Shown: piece after piece, positions 7,889 to 15,842 of the stretch
How the letters are laid out: every line of letters begins with the position of its first letter
Numbering within the stretch: position 1 is the stretch's first letter
Notes under the pieces: generated by a model
The model's input: only the letters and a program-made list of their open reading frames with translations
What the model was told of the DNA's origin: nothing
Databases searched by the model: none
Source of the DNA: OLB6 sp964525565
GTDB lineage: Bacteria > Bacteroidota > Ignavibacteria > Kapaibacteriales > Kapaibacteriaceae
DNA length: 64,000 nt
Reading direction: 5' to 3'
Assembly: GCA_964525565.1 (NCBI GenBank)
Contig: CAZGHI010000008.1
Span: 1 to 64,000 of the forward strand
Made by a program: the position numbers and the translations under genes

Positions 7889-9127
7889 GTGATTGCATTT
7901 CTGGGAATATTTGTCATTATCGGCATCGCATATCTATGGTCTGCAAACCGCCAAGCTATTGCCTGGCGTACGGTTGTTCTGGGAATTGGAATGCAAGCAG
8001 TTGTTGGTTTCGTGGCATTAGTGTTTCCATACGGGCTGGAACTGCTGAAGATTTTCGGAGATGGCATTCGTTGGATTATTGGATTTGCCCGTAATGGTGC
8101 AGAGTTCGTGTTTGGTAAGCTAGCCTCTCCCGAAGCAGCAGATCTTTTTGGGTTTCAGCTTGCGCTCACGATTATTCCTGTTCTCATCTTTCTTGGCAGT
8201 ATATCTTCAGTCCTGATTCATTGGGGAATTTTACAGCGTATTATACATGCAATAGCATGGCTCATGCAGAGAACGATGAAGACTACGGCTATCGAAACGC
8301 TGAGTGCCGCAGCAAATGTCTTTTTGGGTCAGATCGAAGCGCCTCTGCTGGTGCGCAGGTACCTTCCAAGGGCAACAAAATCCGAATTGTTTGCTCTTAT
8401 GGTTGGTGGCTTTGCAACAATTGCAGGCAGCATGCTTGGCGTGTATGTTTCTATGGGACTGCCTGCCGACATACTCATTATTTCCGGACTGATGGCTGCA
8501 CCCGGAGGGTTGGCAATGGCAAAGCTGGCTATGCCTGCCTCTACTGTTTCTGTGGAAACCGACATTGAAACCGCCAACAACGATGAGCACACCACGGAAA
8601 ATGTGATGGATGCTGTTGCTCGTGGTGCATGGGACGGATTTAAAGTGAGCGTGAATGTTGTTGTTGTCTTACTGGCATTCAAAGCATTCATTACGATGAT
8701 TGATGCCGGCCTGGCCTGGAGTTCAATGCATTGTGCGGAATTTGGTTGGACGTGGTTTCCAGCCTCAGTGGATCAGATTCTTGGAGTGCTGTTTACGCCA
8801 TTTGCATGGTTACTGAACATTCCTGGTTCGGAAGTGAGTCGTGTGGCTACATTGCTGGGTGTGAAACTCAGCCAAACAGAGTTCCTTGCCTATGACAAAC
8901 TCGCTGTTCTGATGAATGCAGGACTACTCTCGGAACGGACCGTAACAATAACGACGGTAGCTCTCTGTGGCTTTGCCAATGTTATGAGTATAGGCATTCA
9001 AATTGGTGGTCTGGGTATGATGGTTCCCGACCGACGAACAGAAATCGCGTCTATCGCATTCAAAGCAATGTGTATTGGCGCGCTTACCAACCTGCTCACT
9101 GCGTGCTTCGTCTCTCTATACATTTAA
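7889..9127 (+). CDS. concentrative nucleoside transporter (CNT/NupC family)
   Basis: Inner-membrane cation-coupled importer of nucleosides. The 412-residue protein is very hydrophobic, with about eight to ten membrane helices. It contains the CNT landmarks GQIEAPLLVRRYLPRATKSEL (residues about 150-170), GGFATIAGSMLGVYVSMG and, near the C terminus, CGFANVMSIGIQIGGLGMMVPDRR. These correspond to the N-terminal gate, the first substrate-binding hairpin and the second hairpin of the family. The start is GTG at 7889, 3 bases after dnaE, so it is probably co-transcribed with the polymerase gene. Its stop codon overlaps the stop of the convergent gene by 4 bases. Whether it prefers pyrimidine or purine nucleosides cannot be read from the sequence. 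Confidence 0.9.
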   Translation: MIAFLGIFVIIGIAYLWSANRQAIAWRTVVLGIGMQAVVGFVALVFPYGLELLKIFGDGIRWIIGFARNGAEFVFGKLASPEAADLFGFQLALTIIPVLIFLGSISSVLIHWGILQRIIHAIAWLMQRTMKTTAIETLSAAANVFLGQIEAPLLVRRYLPRATKSELFALMVGGFATIAGSMLGVYVSMGLPADILIISGLMAAPGGLAMAKLAMPASTVSVETDIETANNDEHTTENVMDAVARGAWDGFKVSVNVVVVLLAFKAFITMIDAGLAWSSMHCAEFGWTWFPASVDQILGVLFTPFAWLLNIPGSEVSRVATLLGVKLSQTEFLAYDKLAVLMNAGLLSERTVTITTVALCGFANVMSIGIQIGGLGMMVPDRRTEIASIAFKAMCIGALTNLLTACFVSLYI

Positions 9128-9609
9128 CGTTTATGTTTACGCAAGCGATTCAGAATGAGGTTCTGTAGTTCATCCCGGAATCGCGCTTCGAAAACGACAT
9201 ACGCAGCGTATTGCTTAGGGGTGAGAACAGCACGAGCTTCATCGAAACGAGCATCAATGGATTTCCCCATGTTGCGGATAGCTTGACGTAACTCCTCAAC
9301 CACCGGAGCAAGCTCTGCATCGGTACTTCCCTTATCAATCATTGCTTGTAATTCTTTCGATCGGCGATCTATGTCCTTCCGCAACATCTCATGATTCTTT
9401 TGATGTTTATTGTAAACTGCAAAAAATTTCTCAACCTGATCGTCGTTCAGATTTAATACATCAAGTAATTTAATTTTTCGCATTTCCTCAATGCGCTGAT
9501 GCATTTTAGCGGGGTTTGGATCTGGCTGACTCAATGCTACATGGTGAATCAGAAGAAACGCAAACATCATTGTTGTAAACAGTTGGATACGACACATCTG
9601 CATCGTCAT
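9124..9609 (-). CDS. periplasmic Spy/CnrX-like helical protein
   Basis: A 161-residue secreted, highly charged, helical protein. A signal peptide occupies roughly residues 1-28 (hydrophobic FTTMMFAFLLI, cleavage near ALS-Q). The mature part has long amphipathic helices with LNLNDDQVEKFFAVYNKHQ at about 54-72 and LTPKQYAAYVVFEARF near 130-145. These are LTxxQ-like motifs found in the Spy/CpxP chaperones and the CnrX/ZraP metal-sensor group. It is the last gene of a sigma factor / anti-sigma / sensor cassette, beginning 2 bases after the anti-sigma stop. By analogy with CnrYXH it could sense periplasmic metal or envelope damage. A general chaperone role is the alternative. Its end overlaps the nucleoside transporter stop. 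Confidence 0.78.
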   Translation of the reverse strand: MTMQMCRIQLFTTMMFAFLLIHHVALSQPDPNPAKMHQRIEEMRKIKLLDVLNLNDDQVEKFFAVYNKHQKNHEMLRKDIDRRSKELQAMIDKGSTDAELAPVVEELRQAIRNMGKSIDARFDEARAVLTPKQYAAYVVFEARFRDELQNLILNRLRKHKR

Positions 9610-9610
9610 A

Positions 9611-10027
9611 TTACATCTCCTTTGTTAGAATTTCTAAATCAGTGTCCGTGAGAACAACAGTGGAAGATGATGTGCTATTGAGAAGTGCCTCAACGAGATA
9701 CTCAGCGGCGATATCATCAAGCATGTCTTGCGTAACCGGGGCTGACTCTTCCAGTCCGGAAGTGTTGGCAAGTTGATCGCGTTGTTGAACATGCATTGTT
9801 ATCACTACCATAAGAACACCACATGCTGCGACCACTGCCGAGAGTAGAAGTGCCCGATAACCGTGCACGTGTTGTTCACCGTGTGCTAGTTGCTTGTGAA
9901 CATCAACGCTAAGATTCTGTGTAGCGCTGATAAGATGTTCGGTGTATGATTGCTTTAGCGAGGCAGACACGTTGATGTTGAAAGGTTCGTTACTTGCCCG
10001 CTGCCTTTTATTTCTGTGCTTTGTCAT
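9611..10027 (-). CDS. putative membrane anti-sigma factor
   Basis: A 138-residue single-pass membrane protein not similar to any named family I recognise. Residues about 1-62 are polar and cytoplasmic. A hydrophobic helix follows (YRALLLSAVVAACGVLMVVI, about residues 61-80), and then a periplasmic, acidic C-terminal domain. This topology, its position directly after an ECF sigma gene and a 20-base overlap with that gene indicate an anti-sigma factor. There is no obvious HxxxCxxC zinc anti-sigma motif. The ATG at 10027 is preferred over an upstream ATG at 10078, which would extend deep into the sigma gene and add a non-charged tail. Functional assignment rests on context. Confidence 0.65.
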   Translation of the reverse strand: MTKHRNKRQRASNEPFNINVSASLKQSYTEHLISATQNLSVDVHKQLAHGEQHVHGYRALLLSAVVAACGVLMVVITMHVQQRDQLANTSGLEESAPVTQDMLDDIAAEYLVEALLNSTSSSTVVLTDTDLEILTKEM

Positions 10028-10622
10028 TATTGTGAATCCACCGAGAATAATATTCAGTTCCTTGTAACAACTGAGCAATTTTTTTCACTGCCCAGTGGTA
10101 GTTAGCTTTTTGTGCCCCGACTGATGTTCCCAATTGAGAACTAATTTCTTCGAATGTCAGGTCTTCGAAGTGTCGCATCATAAACGTTTCCCGCTGTTTT
10201 GGCGGAAGCTTTCGTAACACCTTTCGAAAGAACAACTCAAACTCGTTATTAGCTGTGGATTCAAAAGGTGAAAGGTGCTGAGACACAACTTCACGTTCAC
10301 CGTCGCCCGATCCGAAGGGCAGGTACTGAATCCAACGACGACGGTTGTACATTGTTATAGCCGTGTTGCGTGCAATTCGGCTAACCCAAGTACTCAAACT
10401 GGACTCGCCTCGGAACGTGTTCAGACTGGCTATGGCTTTTATCAATACGTCCTGCGTACAATCTCGTGCATCTTCCGGACTGTCTAGAAAACGTAGTGCA
10501 ATAGCGTAAACCTGTTTCTGGTGTTGGCGAACAAATGCTGTTATTGCCTGGTCGCGATTGCCGGCACGGTACTCGTCCAGAATGATGGTATCGGCATCAG
10601 GGTGTGTTGCCATGGAATACAT
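10008..10622 (-). CDS. ECF-type RNA polymerase sigma factor
   Basis: Extracytoplasmic-function sigma factor that redirects RNA polymerase to an envelope- or metal-stress regulon. The 204 residues contain region 2 (QVYAIALRFLDSPEDARDCTQDVLIKA then FRGESSLSTWVSRIARNTAITMYNRRR, the -10 recognition helix). Region 4 follows (LRKLPPKQRETFMMRHFEDLTFEEISSQLG, helix-turn-helix). The linker of about 30 residues is typical. I chose ATG 10622; an ATG at 10613 and a GTG at 10655 are alternatives, since region 2 needs only about ten residues before DEYRAG. The gene precedes and overlaps the putative anti-sigma gene. No clear ECF-type autoregulatory promoter was recognised upstream, although the gap to the MATE gene (about 70 bases) would allow one. 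Confidence 0.92.
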   Translation of the reverse strand: MYSMATHPDADTIILDEYRAGNRDQAITAFVRQHQKQVYAIALRFLDSPEDARDCTQDVLIKAIASLNTFRGESSLSTWVSRIARNTAITMYNRRRWIQYLPFGSGDGEREVVSQHLSPFESTANNEFELFFRKVLRKLPPKQRETFMMRHFEDLTFEEISSQLGTSVGAQKANYHWAVKKIAQLLQGTEYYSRWIHNNDKAQK

Positions 10623-10691
10623 ATTCAACCGATCCGAAGAATCAAAACATGGCACTGTCTCGTTGTACAGCGTAATGGTTTAATTGCAGTA

Positions 10692-12041
10692 CTACACACG
10701 AACATGTCTCCAGAAGTCTGCACGATGGACTACCAGAGCTATACAGGCAAAGATTGTGTACCCTATAACGAGTCCCGTCCACACACCTTGTGAACCCAAT
10801 GAAAATGTTTTCGACAATAGATAGCACAATGGAAGCTGAATCAGCAATAAACTTCCACCTGTAATCGCCATGCTTACGTACGCTGCTCCAGCGCCGCTTA
10901 TTGCTCGCACTGTGACTAAGCCAATGGCAAATGCAGCATATCCAACCACTGTTGTTCGCAAATACTTCATTGCTTCCGTTATTGTGTCGGGTGATTGTGT
11001 GTAAAGCTCCACGAACCACTTACCACAAATCCAAATCACAACACCTAACACACTCATAAGAATTGCCATTTGTTTAACTGCCGACTTATGGTATGCAGCA
11101 ACACGGTTGAGCTTACCGGCACCAAGGTTTTGTCCGGTGGCAACTTCAACAGCAACTCCCATGGCAAAAACGCTCATAAAGACGAACATGTCAACATTTA
11201 ATCCTAGCGTATATGCCGCTGTTACCGATGTACCAAAGCCCCCTACCATCACGAAAATTATCGCTCGGTTAACACTCACGCTTAACATTTGGAGTGCGCT
11301 GGGAAGACCGAGTTGAACAACTTTCTTCAGAAGGTGGAAATCCGGACGATAACCGGTAAAGACGAGGTGGACTGATGTTCTGCCGCTACTTACAACCCAC
11401 AACGCGAAGACTGCTCCGGAAATCTGAGCTGTGGCTGTTGCTAGTCCTGCACCGGCAAGCTCTAAACGTGGGAATGGTCCGATACCAAAAATCAGGAATG
11501 GGGCTAGGATTGCATTCAGCATTGTAGTTGCAATGAGTACCACCATGGGAAAAACGGGGTTACCGGTGCTACGAACGATGGAAAAAATCTGAAAGTTTAC
11601 AAGGTTAGCCGCAAATCCCAGATACAAGGTTCCCATGTACTGTAGCGCCAGTGATGCCACTGCCGGCTGCATGTTCATGATATCGGGGATGATTGGCATG
11701 GCCAGATATACAGCCAGAGTCACGATAAGAGACAGACCGGCAATGCCAACAATTCCTTGTGATGCAGTTTTATCTGCACCCTGCCGGTCGCCTTCTCCAA
11801 ACCTGCGTGCAACGATAATACCTGTACCAACGGCCAGTCCACTAACAAGCGTAAACAGAAAGAAACTCACCTGATCGCTTGTTCCAATTGCAGCAATAGC
11901 CTCATCACCCAGTCGGGAGGCATAGTACCTGTCTATCAACGAATACAACATATTCACCAGAAAGCTAAGCGCCATCGGAATGGCGAAGAGTCGCAACGAA
12001 CTATCAATCGGTGAATGCAGAAGGTCGGTTTGCTTCTTCAT
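10692..12041 (-). CDS. MATE family efflux transporter
   Basis: Inner-membrane cation-coupled multidrug or metabolite exporter. The 449-residue protein has about twelve hydrophobic helices arranged as two related halves, each of six. The N-terminal part shows MALSFLVNMLYSLIDRYYASRLGDEAIAAIG, the usual MATE opening with P/LxxxxxL and a polar YSLIDRYYASRLG loop. The second half begins near LKKVVQLGLPSALQMLSVSVNRAI. The ATG at 12041 is followed by a short polar segment and the first helix. It is divergent from the glycosyltransferase gene, whose likely start at 12114 leaves 72 bases between them. The ECF sigma gene lies downstream on the same strand, and co-transcription is possible. The substrate is unknown. 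Confidence 0.9.
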   Translation of the reverse strand: MKKQTDLLHSPIDSSLRLFAIPMALSFLVNMLYSLIDRYYASRLGDEAIAAIGTSDQVSFFLFTLVSGLAVGTGIIVARRFGEGDRQGADKTASQGIVGIAGLSLIVTLAVYLAMPIIPDIMNMQPAVASLALQYMGTLYLGFAANLVNFQIFSIVRSTGNPVFPMVVLIATTMLNAILAPFLIFGIGPFPRLELAGAGLATATAQISGAVFALWVVSSGRTSVHLVFTGYRPDFHLLKKVVQLGLPSALQMLSVSVNRAIIFVMVGGFGTSVTAAYTLGLNVDMFVFMSVFAMGVAVEVATGQNLGAGKLNRVAAYHKSAVKQMAILMSVLGVVIWICGKWFVELYTQSPDTITEAMKYLRTTVVGYAAFAIGLVTVRAISGAGAAYVSMAITGGSLLLIQLPLCYLLSKTFSLGSQGVWTGLVIGYTIFACIALVVHRADFWRHVRV

Positions 12042-12113
12042 TGTTAAATGAACTTTACACTTGCCTGTGGTACATTACGCAGTTTTCATCATGGCTATTT
12101 TCGTGCCGATAAC

Positions 12114-13223
12114 ATGCTCTTCTCTACCTTTTTGTTGCTGCTCCTTGCTGTTTACGCAGCCAGAGTTGCCTTTTTTGTTTCCGGATTATTTCGTGAACGA
12201 AGCCGGTGGACATCATCAGAAGATGAACCGTTTGTTAGCGTAATCGTACCGGCACGCAACGAAGAGTCGAACATAGAACGCTGCCTATCGGCACTCGCTG
12301 CCTCAGACTACCCCAAACATCGGCATGAAGTCATCGTTGTGAACGATCGGAGTACGGATGGCACCACTGCACTTTTGAATGCGCTAGCAGAGAACCACAA
12401 CAACCTTACGATACTGCACAAAACCTCCGAAGAACGTGGCACAAACCTACGCGGCAAAGCAGGAGCTTTACAGTACGGCATTGAACATGCAAAAGGCGAA
12501 ATCATCCTGATGACGGACGCCGACTGTGCTGTAAGCCCAACATGGCTCAGGGCAATGGCAAGTCAGTTCCGTGATCCTGCCATTGGATTGGTAAGCGGGA
12601 TCACATCCGTAGCAGGAAACACGTTTTTTCAGTGGGCACAGGATGTTGAATGGACGTACACACAATCCATGGCTTCTGGGGCTGTTGGACATGGATTTCC
12701 TCTGGGTTGCTTCGGTAACAACATGGCCGTCCGAAAGGACGTTTTCGATGCGCTTGGAGGATACCGTTCCATACACTTCAGCGTTACGGAGGATATGGCG
12801 CTACAACTCGCAGTCCACAATGCCGGATATGGCATTCGCTACGCAGTCCATCCGAGTATTCATGTGGAAACACTACCCTGTACCAGCTTCAAGGAATATG
12901 TGAAGCAACGTCACCGCTGGGTTCGTGGCGGTACTGCCCTTGGTATCCGAGCTGCCATCTTCACCGCTACAAGCATCGCTTTGTGGTTGGGAATTGCACT
13001 GTCGGCAGGTGCTGGAATGTGGTTGCACTTTTGGTCGTTTATTGTTCTGCGACTTGTAGCTGACAGCGGTTTGGTGTTCACCGCAGCCCTGTTGATTAAT
13101 CGAAAGCGATTACTGCCAATGATCCTTCCGGCCATGACACTCCTTATGATCACAGAGCTCTCGTTACCACTACTCGCAACACGAAAAAAAGTGGTTTGGA
13201 AGAATCAGGTGTTCCGTGGGTGA
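12114..13223 (+). CDS. membrane-anchored family 2 glycosyltransferase
   Basis: Processive-type GT-A glycosyltransferase that probably adds sugars to an envelope lipid or polysaccharide. From ATG 12114 (369 residues) it opens with a membrane helix (MLFSTFLLLLLAVYAARVAFF) and a catalytic domain starting FVSVIVPARNEESNIERCLS. The nucleotide-sugar DxD motif is in LMTDADCAV, followed by the ED acceptor motif in SVTEDMALQ and QRHRW for the QxxRW site. The last 100 residues hold two or three membrane helices. An earlier ATG (12048) would put its start 7 bases from the divergent MATE gene and add residues without hydrophobicity, so the later one is preferred. A TATTTTCG element 10 bases upstream of 12114 is a near match to TAnnTTTG. 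The donor sugar is unknown. Confidence 0.85.
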   Translation: MLFSTFLLLLLAVYAARVAFFVSGLFRERSRWTSSEDEPFVSVIVPARNEESNIERCLSALAASDYPKHRHEVIVVNDRSTDGTTALLNALAENHNNLTILHKTSEERGTNLRGKAGALQYGIEHAKGEIILMTDADCAVSPTWLRAMASQFRDPAIGLVSGITSVAGNTFFQWAQDVEWTYTQSMASGAVGHGFPLGCFGNNMAVRKDVFDALGGYRSIHFSVTEDMALQLAVHNAGYGIRYAVHPSIHVETLPCTSFKEYVKQRHRWVRGGTALGIRAAIFTATSIALWLGIALSAGAGMWLHFWSFIVLRLVADSGLVFTAALLINRKRLLPMILPAMTLLMITELSLPLLATRKKVVWKNQVFRG

Positions 13224-15827
13224 GGTATGCTGCACAGTCCCGCTGCCATTGCGGCAAGTTCTAATAATGTGTACGACGGCACAGGACCATTCTTAGCAAT
13301 GGCATAACTGCATAGTGTGTTGGTTGTTATGATGGCTTGGATGGCATCCCAATGTGTATCAGCAAACACAGACTCTAACGCTNNNNNNNNNNNNNNNNNN
13401 NNNNNNNNNNNNNNNNNNCAACAGTATTCCGTAGAAGAGAAATGAACGCCCCTAACCAAGCCGTGTAAAACATTGGCAAGAGGTTCCGTTTCATGAAGCT
13501 TTGATTGTGAACAACCTTCGTACACCAGCACATCCCATGGTAACTGTTGTATTGAAATGTTGGGTAGCACAAACATCAGAAGCCATTGCACAGGTGTTAG
13601 AACAACAATATCGGTTGCGTCAACCACACTGTTTAATGCCGCTGCACACGTCCCTGTATCCGTCAGAACGTGTGTGATCGCTCCGCGTCCTGTTCGCGCT
13701 ATCTCCTGAAGTACAGTGTTCCGAACATGCGCTGCCGCCGTCTGATAACCTTGACTTTCGAACGGTTGGCCACAACACATGGAATGATAATGTTCCGGTA
13801 CCACTAAATCCACACCGGCTGCATGCGCTAATGCCAGTACAAGCGACTCTTGTGAAGATCTCCACCGCTGCGGGCACGACGGAATAAAGATAATCTGTGA
13901 GGCAGACGAACGTATCGGTTTCGGTGAAGCAGACGGTGGTTTCAAACCTTTAAAAGCAAATCGGGCAGCAACCTTCATGGTTCTCGAAAAAAGTCCGTAG
14001 TGCCGGGCTGCTAGGTTGCTTAACNNNNNNNNNNNNNNNNNNNNNNTCCGATCTCAATCGTTTTACAAGTTTGCCCGTATTGATTCCAACCGGGCACACC
14101 TGCTCGCACATTCCATCAACCGCACACGATGTTATACTGAAGTAGCCTTCTGCTCGTTCAAGTTCGCGTTGCACACGCAAGTCTTGCGCCAATGCCCGTT
14201 CTCTGCGCAGTACAATGCGCTGGCGGGGTGTAAGCGTAACTGAACGAGTAGGACATACATGCTCACAGAATCCACACTCTATGCACGCATCGACTTCTGC
14301 ATCAATAGTAGGCATGGACTTGATGTTCTGAATGTGAAGCTTGCTGTTGGTGCTCAGGATAACATCAGGATTCAGGATACCTGAGGGATCGAGAAGATTC
14401 TTCACCCTCCACATCAGATTCACAACGTCGTCTCCCCATTCCGTCCGAAGAAATGGTGCCATGTTCCTGCCCGTTCCATGTTCCGCCTTGAGCGATCCGT
14501 TGTACGAGCCTACGACAATGTTGGCAATGTCATTCATGAATGCATCGTACTGCAACAGATGTTGGTCTGTGTGAAACTGTTGATTCAGTACGAAGTGAAT
14601 GTTTCCATCTTTAGCATGACCGAAGATAATAGCACGATGATATCCATGTTTCCGAAACAGTGCTTGAACATCGGTTACAAGACCCGACAAATACTGTGGA
14701 GGTACTGCCACATCTTCGTTAATCATTGTTGCACCGCTCTGGCGCTGTGCTCCAATGCTCGGCATCAAACCTTTTCGAAGTCTCCATAGCAGAGCCTGCT
14801 CTTTTGGATGCTGTTCCCACGGAAAACGACGATCCGGTTCTGTGTCTTGAAACTCAACCAGGAGCGCCGTTGAGTGAGGTGCGTGAAAACGATAGCGTTC
14901 CGGTGTTGATGGTAGTTGAGCAAACGAGACTAGCGACGCATTGTCCATTAACTCTACTGCTGCGGCTCCTGCTTCACTCCAGCGAAGTGCTTCATAACAA
15001 GCTTCTTCCACAGAATCGTACACAAACAACTGGGTGTATCTTTCCCTTGGCTCCGGTATTGTTCTTAATGTAACCGAATTGATAAATCCGAGAGTACCTT
15101 CACTGCCAACCATGAGCCGTGCAATAATTCGTGATGCTTCAGATTCATCGAGAAATGCATTGAGAGAATACCCCATGGTATTCTTGATGCGATACTTTGT
15201 TCTGAGTTTGTGAGCTAGCGTTGCATCATTTCGGATGGTATCGCGAAGGGTGAGCAATTCTGTGTAAATGTGTGGAGCATCACTTCTGAGTCGTTCTTCA
15301 GCATCGGTGCGTGATGTTGTAACCTGAATTCCTGTAGGCAGGAGAACATCTATCTCTTCAAGAGTGTTATACGAGTTCTGTTTTGTTCCGCAACACATTC
15401 CTGATGCGTTGTTTGCTACGATTCCACCAATCATCGCTGCATTGATTGATGCAGGGTCCGGTCCGATTTTTTTGCCAAACCGGCGGAGTATGCCATTTGC
15501 TCTTCCACCTGTAATACCGGGTCCAAGTCGAATTCGCTCTCCGTTGTCCATGACCTGATAGTGGTCCCACCCTCTGCTTACATCCATAAGGATGTCATCG
15601 GTCACTGCCTGACCGCTCAAACTTGTTCCTGCTGCTCTGAACGTAATATGTCGGTTTGCTGTGCTACACCACGCAAAAAGATTCCGAACATCATCAAGGT
15701 TGCGCGGACGCACTACCATCTGCGGTACAAGGCGGTATAATGATGCATCTCTACAAAGTGTGAGTCGGTCAATCCACTTTGTTGAGCAGCAGTCGTGCGG
15801 CAGAGGTAATGAGGGTTCAGGTACCAC
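13205..15827 (-). CDS. FAD-linked D-2-hydroxyacid dehydrogenase with Fe-S and CCG domains (D-lactate dehydrogenase-like), split by gaps
   Basis: Large flavo-iron-sulfur dehydrogenase of the family that oxidises D-lactate, D-2-hydroxyglutarate or similar acids and feeds electrons to quinone. The N-terminal FAD-binding domain (about residues 35-260) has RAAGTSLSGQA, GIVANNASGMCCG and GSEGTLGF. The C-terminal oxidase domain has FGHAKDGNIHFVL and KAEHGTGRNMAPF. A ferredoxin pair follows with CIECGFCEHVCP and CAVDGMCEQVCPVG. Beyond the gap at 14025-14046 the frame that reads LSNLAARHYGLFSRTMKV continues into PSCPQR, MCCGQPF and VYEGCSQSKL, the cysteine-rich CCG domains. The listed 22 Ns do not keep frame, so I treat both parts as one gene of about 870 residues. 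A second gap (13383-13418) removes part of the second CCG motif. The GTG start is the first in frame. The substrate is inferred. Confidence 0.85.
13383..13418. other. assembly gap (36 N)
   Basis: Unsequenced stretch inside the dehydrogenase C-terminal domain. The frame is the same on both sides. It falls right after EYC of the second CCG motif, so the cluster-binding cysteines here cannot be verified. Confidence 0.99.
14025..14046. other. assembly gap (22 N), length not frame-preserving
   Basis: Splits the dehydrogenase between its ferredoxin domain and the CCG domains. On the minus strand the frame before the gap ends KLVKRLRS, while the family-like continuation after it (LSNLAARHYG) is in another frame. 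The real gap length therefore differs from 22 bases. Confidence 0.97.
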
Positions 15828-15842
15828 AAGTGCAAACTTGCA

